Shown here: in pieces, positions 34,491-46,189 of the stretch | Layout of the letters: the number at the start of each line of letters is the position of its first letter | How positions within the stretch are numbered: the first letter of the stretch is position 1 | Source of the DNA: Poecilobothrus nobilitatus | Lineage: Eukaryota > Arthropoda > Insecta > Diptera > Dolichopodidae | Assembly (NCBI GenBank): GCA_947095535.1 | Contig: OX352773.1 | Location: forward strand, 84,478,670-84,542,669 | Length of the DNA: 64,000 nucleotides | Reading direction: 5' to 3' | The notes under the pieces: generated by a model | The model's database searches: none | Seen by the model: the letters and a program-made list of their open reading frames with translations, nothing else | What the model was told of the DNA's origin: nothing | Position numbers and translations under genes: made by a program

Positions 34491-34849
34491 TAACAGTAAG
34501 TCGATGCAACCGACTTATTAATACCCTACACCTGAATAATTCGAATTAAATTAAAAATCCATAAGTGTTTTTGGCAGCTGCTTGAACTTCTTCCCTTTTC
34601 TGTCTTATTCAACTCGAATTTCAAGAACGTAAAAGAGGCATCCGCTTGGGATATGCTTGACACTCTTGTATAAAATTTTAAGTTTCTATCTTAATTATTT
34701 TCGAAGATTTGTAGTCCTTGGGAGGTTTGTGTCAGCTACCCGAATTGCCACTCCAATTCATCGAATCCATCTCAGGAACATAAAGAAAACTTGCCAGAAC
34801 ACCATTCTATTATTTTTAAGGGTTCTACTTTTGTTGGTTTTGGAGATAT

Positions 34850-36070
34850 GCTCGTTGCTCTTGTGCTCCGGAAGTTTGAAAAATACGAACCCATGGTTCA
34901 AATTCTTTCAAATGTCAGTTTCCAATTTTACAGAAAAGGAAACATAACAGAACACCTTTGTACTAAAAATAAAAGTTCTATCTTTGTTGGTTGTGGAGAT
35001 ATACTCGTTTGCTCTGGGGCTCGTCCGGAAGCTTCCAAGATTTGAACCCATGGACCAAATCCTCACAAATTTCAGAAACATAAATCAAACATGAAGGAAC
35101 ACCATTCTGCCTAATTTAAAGGTTATATCTTTGTTGCATTTGGAGATAATATCATTTGCTCTGAGGCTCGTTCGGAAGCTTTCAAAATCCGAACCCAAGG
35201 ACCAAATCCTCTCAAATTTCAGAGGCCTAAATCATACATGAAAGAACACCATTATGCCAAAAGTAAAGGTTATATATTTGTTGTTTTTGGAGATAATCTC
35301 ATTTGCTCTGGGGCTCGTTGGGAAGCTTCCAAAATCCAAACCCATGGACCACATCCTCTTAAATTTTAGAGACATAAATCAAACTGGAAGAAACATCATT
35401 ATAAAAAATTTAAAGGTTCTATCTTTATTGGTTTTGGAGATAATCTCGTTTGCTCTGTGGCTCGTTCGGAAGTTTCCAAAACCCGAACCCATGGACCAAA
35501 TCTTCTCACATTTCAGAGACTCAAATAAAACATGAAAGAACACCACCCTGCCAAATTTAAAGGTTATATCTTTGTTGGTTTTGGAGATAATCTCATTTGC
35601 TCTGGTGCTCGTTCGGAAGCTTCCAAATCCAAGCCCATGGACCAAATTCTCCTAAATTTCAGAGGCCTAAATCATACATGAAAGAACACCATTCTGCCAA
35701 AAGTAAAGGTTATATCTTTATTGGTTTTGGAGATAATCTCATTTGCTCTGGGGCTCGTTCGGAAGCTTCCAAATCCAAAACCCATGGACCAAATCCTCTA
35801 AAATTTCAGAGACATAAATCGAACGGGAAGGAACATCATTGTACAAAATTTAAAGGTTCTATCTTTGTTGGTTTTGGAAATAATCTCATTTGCTCTGGTG
35901 CTCGTTCGGAAGTTTCAAAAACCCAAACCCATGGACCAAATCCTCTTAAATTTCAGAGACATAAATCGAACGGGAAGAAACATCATTGTACAAAATTTGA
36001 AGGTTCTACCTTTGTTGCTTTTGGAGATAATCTCGTTTGCGGAGATTATCTCCAAAAGCCGGAATCATTC
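34850..36070 (+). repeat. Tandem array, 147-bp period with three-unit higher-order pattern
   Basis: The landmark CTCGTTCGGAAGCTTCC falls at 35020, 35167, 35314, 35461, 35608, 35754 and 35901: spacings 147, 147, 147, 147, 146, 147. More diverged units lie to the left (near 34870 and 34718) and one to the right (near 36058). Middle segments show three types in order A, A', B over 35020-35461 and again over 35461-35901, so a 441-bp higher-order unit is repeated. As 147 is 49 codons, reading frames stay open across units, which produces spurious ORFs up to 175 codons. Confidence 0.9.
36019..36057. repeat. Perfect 16-bp hairpin at the edge of the array
   Basis: TTTTGGAGATAATCTC (36019-36034), loop GTTTGCG, GAGATTATCTCCAAAA (36042-36057). 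The left arm is normal array sequence and the right arm is the same words inverted. Confidence 0.9.
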
Positions 36071-36649
36071 GGAAGCTTCCAGAATCCGAACCCATGGACG
36101 GATTTTGTCCAGATTCGAACTTAGCCTTTCTTTCGTAATTAGTAACCTACTATATAAATTTCATCAAGATAGCATCATTATTTTTTGAGTTATCGTGCGT
36201 ACGGACGGACGGACGGACATCGCTAAATCGACTCCGGCGGTGATCCTGATTCAGAATATATATACATGTCTATACCTAACTCGCTTCCTTTTGGTGGTTA
36301 CAAACACCATACCAAAGTTAATATACCCTATACTTTAGGTGTAGGGTATAAAAATGCAATACAATATATTGACCTAGTATAGTTCTACAATATAATTTCC
36401 ATATGTGATAATTAACCAAAATATTATCAAAATATGATTGCATACAAACATGAATCATTTACATAAAAATCACAACCTTTAAAAATCCAAGCAAAAGATT
36501 TAATTTGATATATACTTGATATTGTATGATACAAAATAAACACATGTTTGCAATTGAAAGTGTGACCACACAAAATGTTAGATCAGTAATTCTATGTTAT
36601 ACAATTTCTAAAGTTATTTTTGTAATGTTCAATTTACAATTATGGAAAT

Positions 36650-37800
36650 AAATTTGTGAATACTGGTATGACAGTTTATAAAGCAAGCAAATTTTATAAA
36701 AGTCCACTTACAACTTTATTTGATAAAACCAATTACAAATCCGAATTCAGTTGCAAGATTGGAAAGCCAACTGTACTGACTTTCACCGAAGAAATTAAAA
36801 TACAGAATTGGCTTCTACATATTTCGAACGATCGATTTCCAGCTACAAAGGATCAGTTGTTAGATAGTGTGCACATTTTATTAAAAAAATTAAAAAGAAA
36901 TAATTCTTTCACAAACGGTGGACCAGGTATAAGGATTTTCTATCAAGACACCCGAATATCTCACAAAGAGTACAGCAAAATTTGAGCAAAAATCGAGCTC
37001 AAATAACAATGAAAATGCTTATTGAATGGTTTGAGAAAGTACTAATGTGTTTTAACGCAAATCATCTTTCAAACGTATTAAAAAAGGATATATAATTGCG
37101 ATGAAACAGTAGTATGTATGTCTCCAAAAGAAAACGCAGTTTTAGCAAGAAAGGGACAAAAGTGTGTATATAATTTAGTAAATAATGATGAGAAATAATG
37201 CCTTACAACGCTTTTTACGTGTAGTGCAGACCGCGATCTGTCTCCATCAATGGTTATTTTTAACTATAAAAAAGTTCCATTTAACTTACTTCGAAAAATG
37301 CCTAGAGGTTGAGAGATTGAATGTTCAGACTTTGGATGGATGACGGGAGAAACTTTTTATGAATATGTAACGAATGTTTTCTATTCTTGGCTAAAAAAAC
37401 GTATGTAGAATTTCCATTAGCACTATTTCTTGATGGACACAGTTCCCTTATGACTTTCCATTTAAGCCAATTTTGCAATGAAAATGGAATTATACTTGTA
37501 GCTTTACTTCCAAATGCTACCCATTTACTTCACCATTAGATGTTGCGAGATTCCGTCCGTTGAAGATTGCACGGGAAAAAGCTGTGCACACCTGGAGAAT
37601 TGACAATGAAGGTATAAAATTAAAACGGAAAGATTTTGCTCCTTTATTAAATAATGTAATAAACACTGCAGTAACTTCTGAAATAATACAAAATAGTTTT
37701 AAAAAGTGTGGCATTTATCAATTTTCTTCTGAAACTGTCGCTAATCCTACATCTCTGAATTATGACATCAACACCGAATTCAAGCTTAGCTAACAAAAAC
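36650..37800 (+). pseudogene. pogo/Tigger-like (jerky-type) DDE transposase fossil
   Basis: The first open block (to 36984) reads GMTVYKASKFYKSPLTTLFD, GKPTVLTFTEEIKIQNWLL and FPATKDQLLDSV, the helix-turn-helix plus CENP-B-like DNA-binding part of pogo-type transposases. Shifted frames then show YNCDETVV (first Asp near 37100), LFLDGHSS (second Asp near 37432) and PLDVARFRPLK (third Asp near 37539), the DDE/DDD catalytic triad with a second spacing near 35 codons. A C-terminal block, AVHTWRIDNEGIKLKRKDFA, runs to 37791. At least four stops or shifts are present. No terminal inverted repeats were found. Confidence 0.8.
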
Positions 37801-38800
37801 TCCAGTTATTCAAAGTTACAACAAATTATTGAACCACTTTTACCTGAAGATAACATCAGCATTTTTAAAAATGCAGATGATAAATGGAATGATGCAAAAG
37901 AAGATACAAATTTATTTCATTTTTGGCAAAATATTAAGAATAATAATGTCAGGAATATGTGTACACCCTCTTCATTAAACTTTAATACTATATAAGTAGA
38001 TCACATAGAAATCATGCAAACTGATTCTGAAAAAAATCCACGACATGTTGTAGAGAATTCGGACCTTGAATTAAATTTGAGTGAAACTAACTAAAGGCAA
38101 ATATAAGATTTGATTTTATATTATACCAATTTATGGGAGGAAGTTGATGGTTCAAAAGTGTTAAATTTAACTATTGAAAAATCTCACCTCTTTCAAAAAG
38201 TATTCACTATGTTTCAGAAAATATAGAAACCCCCCTTCCGAGAATCGTTCTTTTTACCAAGTTATAGTGAAAATGCACGTAGTAAGGTTAAAAAGCAGAT
38301 TCCCAGTGTAATCATATCGTTGGACACTTATATAAAATATAAAGAAAAGAAAGAAAACTAAAAAAAAAACAGAAAAGTCTATTAAAAGAATAGAAAAAAG
38401 AAAATTAAAAACTGATTCCATTGAAAAATACTTAAAGAAAATAAAAACTCAAAATACAAGGAATATTACGAAATCTGCCAGCATTACAAAAAAGGATTTA
38501 TATAATATGTAAGTTGGGTAAATACGTCATTGTCCTGTATGAAGGAAAATACTTTTCAGGAATTATTGAAAGTATACAGACTGAACCACTCAATGTTAAG
38601 GTTATGAGACAATGAGAGGATCATACTGGAAATGGCCTGAAAGAGATGATATATTTAATTATCCTTTTTGTGATATACTAGATGTGATTGAAGAACCTAA
38701 ATTAATAAACGCCCGAGATATATATTCGGTTGAGGAGATCAACCATTACAAAAGGGTTAAAAAAAAAAACAATGTGATTTTACCAATTAAATAGTTACAT
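37762..38800 (+). pseudogene. C-terminal extension of the pogo-like transposase
   Basis: Downstream of the catalytic core are an acidic/Asn-rich piece (37762-37995), a Lys-rich stretch near 38340-38460, and a terminal block reading KYVIVLYEGKYFSGIIESIQ (38525 on), then shifted to RGSYWKWPERDDIFNYPFCD (38615 on). The last block resembles the small C-terminal domain found in a subset of insect Tigger-like proteins ('YEG..F.G.I', then 'YWKWPE..D'). It is broken by one shift at about 38612. Its function is not known to me. Confidence 0.55.
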
Positions 38801-39111
38801 CTTTTATATTTTAAGTATATTATATATTTTATAAAGTTAGCATCCGCTTGCAACCAATCTGAAAGTCGTTAGTAAACGCAATTAAATAACTAAAATATAT
38901 ATACAGTAAACACTGTCTTAAAAGAAAAGGAAAATATATATAAAGAAAGTTTTTTAAAATAAAAGCATTATAAATAAATTAAATTAAAATTAATAAAATA
39001 AGTTGAAAATTTAATAATAATAATCAAAATAATCGCTTCTCATCACGTAGTAGCACCGGTTATAGTAAATAATGTATGTTATAGTAATAATGTATTTATT
39101 ATTTATATGTC

Positions 39112-40395
39112 AGGCAATTGGATTGGGCAACTCCTTCTGTGCATGGATTCAGGATTTTCTTTCGAATCGTCGTATTCGTATCCTTGTTGACAGTTTTATG
39201 TCTGACACTCATAAAATAAATGCTGGCGTTCCACAAGGCTCTGCCTTATCTCCCACTCTCTTCTTAATTTTCATTAACGACCTACTCAGTTCTACCCTCA
39301 ATCCAATCCATAGTTTTGCCGCTGTCAGAACTCTGGTGGCATCTTATGATTTTTTAAAAAAATCGAATGCTACTTCAACCGCAATCAGTTTAAAAAGGGA
39401 AATTATGGCTAGTTCAGTTAACCACGACCTAGCGAAAATAGCTGATTGGGGTGTTAAAAACAGAGTTGAGTTCAACACTTCCAAAACTCAAAGCTGTCGG
39501 ATCTCTTGCTCTTGCTTAAAAGAGATCAATCTGTACCAATTCTACGGTTCCAAGGGGAAAATATACAGCGGTCTGCAAATTTAAATATTTTAGGGATGCA
39601 GCTTAATCAAAAAATGTTGTCGAATGAACATATTTTTGATACAGCCAAAAAAGCTGCCAAATATTTAGGTTTTCTTTTTCGCTTATTTTTCCCCTAGTGA
39701 TCGGACCAATATCCATAAAGCATATATTAGACCTAAGATGGAGTATAATTCTCACATATGGGCTGGCGCTACTCAAACATCATTAGCTTAAATCCAAAAT
39801 CGCGCCTTACGCCTGATTGGCGACCCTACTGTTCACGGAACCTTTACTCCTCTTAACTCACGTCGAAATATTAGAGCTTTATCTCTAGAGCTTTATCTCT
39901 TTATAGATATCTTGTAATCAATAATGCCTCCACTTAAACAATTCCAACGCAACACTTGGGGAGCCTCAAGTGCTCATTTCTACATCGTGGAAATTCCTAG
40001 GTGGTTTAAAACTGGTTATGGAAACTCTTTTATTGTGAGAACTGCTAAAATGTGGAACATGCTTCCATTCAACGTGTTCCCCTCTGATACAAATGGTCCA
40101 TTATACAATTTGTAACTTTTCAAAACGATCCTATTCCGGTTTGTCTCCAATTTACTCGCAATTCTCCTTTATATTCATATTTCCCTTGAACTCCTCTGCT
40201 TCTTGCTCAAACCTGCAATGATTTTGTAAAAAGGAAAACTTTTCTGAAGTATGAAAAAAAAAAAAAAAAAATCGAAATTCTGTTAATCGGCTCGAATTTC
40301 TCTTAGTTAACCTTGTAAAATCTATACTTGCTTTCAAATCTTTTCGCACCAAACACTTTTACTTGAATTTTTTAATTTTTAATACAGTGTAAATT
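39112..40395 (+). pseudogene. LINE reverse transcriptase fragment (ORF2 C-terminal half)
   Basis: One frame is open from 39072 to 39584, with LINE-specific sequence beginning near 39112: GLGNSFCAWIQDFLSNRRIR, then INAGVPQGSALSPTLFLIFI, the RT palm region. The normal FADD motif is replaced by FAAV, so both catalytic aspartates are gone. The frame then shifts to LNILGMQLNQKMLSNEHIFD (39580 on). A later block (39950-40085), GASSAHFYIVEIPRW then YGNSFIVRTAKMWNMLP, is the usual end of such ORF2 proteins. The 5' end is truncated, as is common for LINEs. The clade is uncertain (jockey/CR1-like). Confidence 0.75.
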
Positions 40396-40399
40396 TAAA

Positions 40400-41476
40400 T
40401 GCTTATAAATAATACTTGTGTTTCAAAAACAATACCCATAATTTTTTTTCTTCTGAATTTTAGAAGCGTTCAATAAAATATCACCTTTTTTTTTTAATTG
40501 TTTTTTCTAAAATTTTCTAATTAATTTTTGAGTAATCAACTGCCAAATCATGCGCATTTATGAACAATTTTAAATTTACCTTGGAGGAACTACTCCTAAT
40601 ATAACACAACAAAAATACTAAAGTAAAGTTGAAGAAGTAAAGAAAAAACCGAAAAAACTTATCGTAGACAATCAAGTTAATGCCATACAATTTAAGCTTA
40701 GCTCATGATACGCTAATTTGTTTCAGGAATCTGAAACTTTAATATAAAAATCCAAAAGTACCCAATCCAACTATGTTAGTGAAATTTTTTCGTACAATGT
40801 TATTATCATCTTCAAGGTAATTTTGGATTATTTGATGTTTTTATTTTTTTAGTCGTGTTTCTACAAATCTGCGCTTACAAAACGGTTTTTTTTTTTAAAT
40901 AATTTGTGGCATATCAAATATAGGTTACCTTATTACCATACGTTATTTAATAGAAGTCTTTAATTTATTTTTTACATTTAATCAATTTCACTAATTTTGA
41001 TGTCCTAGTTAAAAATATTATTTTGTAATCTATGATTCTATGTAAACCTCGAATTAAATAAAGGAAAAAAAAGAAAAGTTAATTACAATAAAATATAATC
41101 ACAATTTCAAACTCTATTATTTAGCCAATTTCCTGATTTTTCTCATATGCTTCAGAAATTTTAAGTTTTTATTCGATAATTTTATCATTTTAATCATTTC
41201 CATGAATAACAAATTTTCTAATTTCCTTAGCATATCTTCTTATTAAAAATAGGTAAAGCAAAAACTTAAATTATTTATGTGAAGGCATAGCATAACAAAA
41301 ATACACTTAATATTTTTAAGGTTTATTAATGGATAAAAGATATACAATAATGAATAAATTGAGGAAATGTCAATTAAAAGATTTTTCAAATGACGTTCTA
41401 TTAAAAATAAAACAAAACTATTTTAATCAATTCTGATAATAAAAGATTATTGAAGAAAATTTGTGTAGAAATTCAT
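40400..41476. other. AT-rich stretch, no gene seen
   Basis: No coding or repeat motif recognised between the LINE fragment and the piggyBac left end. Confidence 0.4.
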
Positions 41477-41889
41477 TTAACCCTTAATCAGTTTTTGATG
41501 CAAATTTGGATCGATTAAACAAACAAAATGTAATGTAACCGATTAATTTTTAAATTTAAATCAAAACAGCCAATGTTTACTAAGAAATTGAAGTATTTTT
41601 ATTTAAAAAAGTTCAAATAATAAAAAAAATCGTGTACAGTTGTGGTTCTAATGTTATTGTTTGAAATTTTAGTTTTTAAATTTTTGCGATGTCTAAAAAA
41701 TCAAGGTCGCTAGTGTACATTTTAAAAATTTATAAAATTAAATCTTTTTTTTTTACTATTTGTAAGATAAAAAAAGCTTTTTTTCATTTATATTTTGAAT
41801 ATGTGAAAATTTATCAAAAACAATTGCTTTTTCTGCCTGTAAATTTTATTGATGCAAATTTGCATCATTGGGTGGAAAAACCAACTTTA

Positions 41890-42430
41890 TGAATAAAATA
41901 ATTTTGTTTAGATTTGTCACTGACGATGAACTTACAAAATATTTAGATAAGCTTTTTCGCAATAAAGACGGAGCTGATGATGATGATTTTTCATATCTAG
42001 ATATTAACGATTTTCAATTAGATGATAACGCTAATTTTGAAGTGGACACCTGTTTAGTGGGAAATACATTTATTCAAAATATAATGTCTAAACATTTTTT
42101 TTGCCCGTTTAAAAACATCTATACATTTCAATAATAACGAAAACATGTTACCTAAAACGAATAAAGATTATGATCTTCTTTTTAAAATCAGACCATTTTT
42201 AAATCATGTTTTAAAAAATTTTAAAGGCACTGTTTTAAAAAGAAGAAATCAATTGAAAAAGATCTGTCAATTGATGAATAAATGTGTTCGATAAAAGCAC
42301 GTTAATTTTGTAAACAATATTTACCTAATAAACCTAAAAAATGGGGTTTCAAATTATTTGTTTTATCAGGTGTATCTGGTTTCGTACACGACTTTGAAAT
42401 ATATACGGGTCAAGAAAACAATTTGTGACG
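41890..42430 (+). pseudogene. piggyBac transposase, N-terminal third
   Basis: The open piece to 42131 includes VTDDELTKYLDKLF and the acidic stretch ADDDDFSYLDINDFQLDD, typical of piggyBac N-termini. Frames then shift to MLPKTNKDYDLLFKIRPFLN (42145 on), EKDLSIDE (near 42255; this Asp corresponds to the first catalytic Asp of the DDD triad), LPNKPKKWGFKLFVL and SGVSGFVHDFEIYTGQE (to 42417). This is the conserved order of the DDE_Tnp_1_7 domain. The remaining catalytic half is missing, the sequence being replaced after ~42430 by unrelated DNA. Multiple stops and shifts make it dead. Confidence 0.85.
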
Positions 42431-44480
42431 GTCCTTTATCTATATATATTTCTATAATTTTCCTTCTAAATTAATTTATATTAAATTTTTTCATTTAGTT
42501 ATTTGCGAAATTAGATTTTTTTTTCTAAAATTATAAACAAAAAAAAATAATAAAAAAAAAATAAATAAATAAATTCATAATACATATACTCGTTCTTCAT
42601 ATAAAATATAACTTAACAAAAAAAACAAAAACAAAAAATTTTATAAAATAAACTTAAAATTCATATTGCATAAAAAAAAAATTAATCAAGAAATCGCAGG
42701 AGCAATTACTGTCACGCCAGTGAACTATTAGTAACAGTGTCGTGTTAATATATGTCTTACCGATTCCGATTAAAAATAAAATAATGTAAAAAATTGTTGT
42801 TTGCTGTATCGAATGTGTTTGTTTGTGGGTTTTTTTAATTCTGATCGTTTAAATCGGCGTTTTAGGACGATTTCATTTTTTTAAGCTTTCACCATATATG
42901 GTTAATTCTTTTTTTGTACGGCTAATTTTTAGATTACCTTTCGTGTTCAATAGGTCAGAAAGATTCAGAATTTAGCTTTTGAAGAGTGAAGTTGCCCTTA
43001 AAAAAAAAGACAAAAAGAAAATTGGTTTTGTGTATAATTTTATTTGGTACCGGATAGATAATTGTGTTGTGGGTGAAAGGAAGAAAATTAAAAGTTGTGT
43101 AAAAGTTAAACATCTACTTGATTGAAAAATTAAGTAAAAGAAAAAAAAAAAATGAAAATAATGTAAAATAAAGTCAATTAGATGTAATAATTAATAAAAA
43201 ATATAAGCTCCGAATTCTTTAGTAATTTTCAGTTTAACTATGGAAGCTTAAAACAATTAAACTTATAAAATAAGACTTATGAACTAAAACTTATAAAATA
43301 AGACTTTTAAACTAAACCTTAAAATAAAATAAGACTTATAAAAAAAAGAAAAAGGTTTTGTTTAATAAATTATGATTTATAAAATAAAAGGTTTATAAAA
43401 AAAAAAAATTAAACTTATAAAGGGTTTATTAAAAAGAAAAAAAAGGTCAGGCTTAAAAGAAAAAAAGGTTTGCAAAAGAAGAAAAAAATAAAAACTTATA
43501 GAAAGGAAAACGACCTTTTATAAAAGGAAATAAAAACCTATAAATATATATAAAAAAAAAAAAACAAAGGAAGTTTTAAATAAAATAAAACATCAAAAAA
43601 ACAAAAAGAATCAATTTTTATAAAATAAAATAAAACTTAAAATAACAAAAAAAAAAAAAATAAAAACAAAACTTTATAAAACGTATAAAAAAAAAAAACA
43701 AAAACTATAATAGGAAATTTAAAGAAGAAAATAAGTGCATCATACAGTAAAATTAATAACAGCTTGCGAGAGTGATGGTGAAAATTAGCATATGGAGGGA
43801 GTAAGGCCTGGCAACTGAAGGCAGCAATAAATTAATTTTTTCCTATAGTATTTTTTTAATAAGTTTAAATTTAATATCAAAAATTAAATTATATTTGTTA
43901 AGGTTCTTGGGAAAAAAATTTATTTTTATGTTACTTTGTTTAAATATACATATATTGTTCTGTTTTTTTTTATTAATTCGCCGATTAAGTTTGTGCAGCG
44001 GACCTGATGCAAAAAATTAATCTGGTAAGTCGATATTGTTACCTTAATTTTTTTTAAAAAACAAAAAATTTAATTTCATTTTTTTTTTTAAATAAAATAC
44101 AAAATTTTCAAATGTTCCATATACATATAATATATTAAATCATATTTCTTTTTATTTATTAAGAAAAAAAATACAAATAATAAAAAGCAAATAAAATAAT
44201 TCTTTTCTGTTATTACTTTGGATCTTAAAATTAAATTCTATCAGAATTCATATTTGTAAAATTTCTGTAATTTTGATTTTTTTTTAATTATTAACATTTC
44301 TATCCATCTGTTAAGATTGTAATGTAGTTTATGAAAAAGATCGTAAAAATAATAAAAAAAAAAATATAAAGAAATAAAAAATAAATTCTGTTTGTTGCTT
44401 TTTGTTATTTGTTAATAATTGTAATAATAATAAATAACCGTATTTTGATCTTGACAAGGCCAACTAAAATTAAGAGAAAA
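42430..44480. other. A-rich inserted sequence inside the piggyBac element
   Basis: 42700-43010 holds a more complex stretch that may be the 5' end of the LINE at 44490. 43240-43730 is a purine-rich tract of units like ACTTATAAAATAAG with many A runs. 43740-43830 is a short GC-richer patch (CTTGCGAGAGTGATGGTG). No coding sequence recognised. Confidence 0.4.
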
Positions 44481-44489
44481 AAAGAGATT

Positions 44490-45460
44490 TTGCAAATAGC
44501 ATAGACAAACAAAATGCTAATTATTGGGAAAAGGCGATGAGAATGTTGGGAAAAAAAACGCACGGTCTATTGGCTATTAGATACAGACCAGAAAGCAATC
44601 TTGTTATAGATCCGGTTAAAAACGTTAATTTCTTGGTCATAAAATGTGCCAAAAATTCCGAGGATGGTATCTACTCGCCACAATTCTTAAATGAAAAGAA
44701 CCAGAAATTATGTAACCAATTCTAATACACTTGAAAAATCAATTAGTCTAGAAGAAGTAGAGAATATCTTTCAAAAATTTAAAGGTTCCTTTCCCGGAAG
44801 AGACGGAGTTTCATATTGTATATTGTATATACAACATTTAACTTTAAAAAACGCTTAACTCGCCTGTACAATAGGATTCGTGAGTCAGGAAATTTTCCAC
44901 AAGTCTGGAAAATTGCTGAACTTAAGCTTATTCCTAAAAGCAACAATGATCCAAACAAGCCAAACAACTATAGGTTCATCTCACTACTTCCAACAATGTC
45001 TAAAATTTTAGAGAAATTAATAGGAAATAGATTAAATTGATTATTAGAGACAAAGCTTTCATTCAAAATACATGGCTTTAGACTATATAGAAGTACAACA
45101 ACACTACTAATGTTTGTAGAATTCGACATGGCTATGGCATTAAATAATAAAGAGCATGCGACTAATATTTCATGTGACATCGAAAAAGCTTTCGCCAAAT
45201 CTCTCGTCACACTATCCTAAGACAGCTTATGAACTGGAACATAGACAAGAAATTTATAAAGCTAATAGAAAGCTTTCTAACCAACAGGAAAATATTAGTC
45301 AATATAAAGGGTGCAATTGCAAATACAAAAGAACTCCAGAATGGTATCCCCCAAGGTTCTCCTCGCCAGTTGGTGACTCATTGTGCAGAATTGGCCCTGC
45401 TGTAAAAAGTGGAAGAAAATCTACACCATCAACTTATTGAAAAGCAAACAAGAACATCAT
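44490..45460 (+). pseudogene. LINE ORF2 fragment (endonuclease-RT linker and RT N-terminal half)
   Basis: The plus strand reads NANYWEKAMRMLGKKTHGLL (44510 on), then RIRESGNFPQVWKIAELKLI, PKSNNDPNKPNNYRFISLLP and MSKILEKLIGNRL (44870-45037), the classic start of non-LTR reverse transcriptases ('FP..WK.A.....PK....P..YRPISLL......EKL'). Shifted pieces follow: GFRLYRSTTTLLMFVEF, ISCDIEKAF, then IKGAIANTKELQNGIPQGSP near 45310-45365. The conserved catalytic FADD region is not reached, because the fragment is cut by a Helentron-like end at about 45470. This is a jockey/R1/I-type ORF2, different from the fragment at 39112. Confidence 0.7.
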
Positions 45461-45474
45461 CGCGCTACTAAAAT

Positions 45475-45762
45475 TTCAGGTGTAAGCACCTGTACACATT
45501 TTTCTTCGGCAAGACATAAAAATTAAAGCTCCAGTAATATATTTTTACGTGTGTTAACGGTTTTTCTTGGTTATAAAAGGTTCCGAACTTACAGTCCCTC
45601 AAAATTCCAGAAAACTGTTATTTTCACATATTTTCTTATTACAAAAAATTTCTTGAATTTTATTTTTTATTTTTCAAATTTTTGTGCAAGTCACAATTCG
45701 AAACAGTTTGTATTGTATTTTGGAAATGTGCGCTTTTAAAAACCGTTGGTTTACATTCTATT
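45475..45762 (+). mobile_element. 3' end of a Helentron-like element (same family as 61334-62640)
   Basis: Over ~285 bases this copy tracks 62350-62640 closely, sharing ATTTTTCTTCGGCAAGACAT, TATTTTTACGTGTGTTAACG, TTTTTGTGCAAGTCACAATT and the final TTTTGGAAATGTGCGCTTTT. Both copies then have a small stem-loop AAACC-GTT-GGTTT and ACATTCTAT, after which they diverge. That divergence point marks the element's 3' terminus at about 45762. The copy is 5'-truncated inside the LINE fragment. Confidence 0.75.
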
Positions 45763-46189
45763 GTTGTTTAATTGATATTTTTCTTTTATTTATTTGAAAA
45801 GAAAATGAAAAAATGAAAACATTTGATAATTTTATTTTTAAATATTGAATATGTATATATAAATAGTATAAGAAAGTTTATTTCTATTTTTATTCTATTC
45901 TATTTCTATTTCTATTTAAATTTCTATTTTTCCTTTATTTATTGAAAAAAAATTAAGAAATGTGATAATTTTGTGGTATATTGAATTAAAAAATAAAGTA
46001 CCTTTCATAATAGAAAATTATTAATCGTTCAATGATGCATATTTGCATCAATAAAAAAAAGGAGTTTCCTTACATTTTTACGACAATTTTTTTTACATGT
46101 TTTATTTTTTTATAGTTAACAACTACTATATATCAAAATTTCAAAATTTTTTGTCGAGCCAAATTAGAAATGGAGATAAAGGGTTAAGT

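Larger units (their letters stand above)
34495..36350 (-). mobile_element. Complete-looking DINE-1/mini-me-like Helentron with internal 147-bp array
   Basis: Minus orientation. At the right are the 5' features: subterminal repeat TACCCTACACCT (reverse of 36337-36348), a (TA)-rich tract, and a GTCC microsatellite ((GGAC)n on the plus strand near 36205). At the left are the 3' features: the inverted subterminal copy TACCCTACACCT (34522-34533) and a terminal stem-loop AAGTCG-ATGCAAC-CGACTT (34498-34516). Between them is a tandem array (34650-36057). No protein is encoded, so it would depend on a Helentron or Helitron replicase in trans. The organisation matches DINE-1 and mini-me elements as I know them from Drosophila. 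Confidence 0.75.
41481..46183 (+). mobile_element. piggyBac element, invaded by later insertions
   Basis: Left end TTAACCCTTAATC (TTAA at 41477-41480) and the reverse complement of the right end TTAACCCTTTATC (TTAA at 46184-46187) agree at 12 of 13 bases. TTAA flanks with CCC..GGG termini are specific to piggyBac. Inside each end is a palindrome GATGCAAATTTGCATC (about 41852) or GATGCATATTTGCATC (about 46036). The transposase is only present up to 42430. The middle holds an A-rich tract, a LINE fragment and a Helentron-like end, which explains the 4.7-kb span. Confidence 0.75.

Noticed and set aside
35597..36124. 175-codon plus-strand ORF, and similar ORFs at 4622-5510 and 34657-35535
   Set aside because: These are translations of the 147-bp array. 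Because 147 is divisible by 3, frames stay open across units on both strands, giving 49-residue repeats in several frames at once.
38900..38925. Terminal repeat of the pogo-like element (CAGTAAACACTGTC)
   Set aside because: It reads in the wrong direction for a right end of the 36650-38800 transposase and has no matching partner.
41689..41892. 67-codon ORF before the piggyBac transposase
   Set aside because: Lys/Ile/Phe-rich translation of the AT-rich piggyBac 5' region. It does not match the transposase N-terminus, which begins in another frame near 41890.
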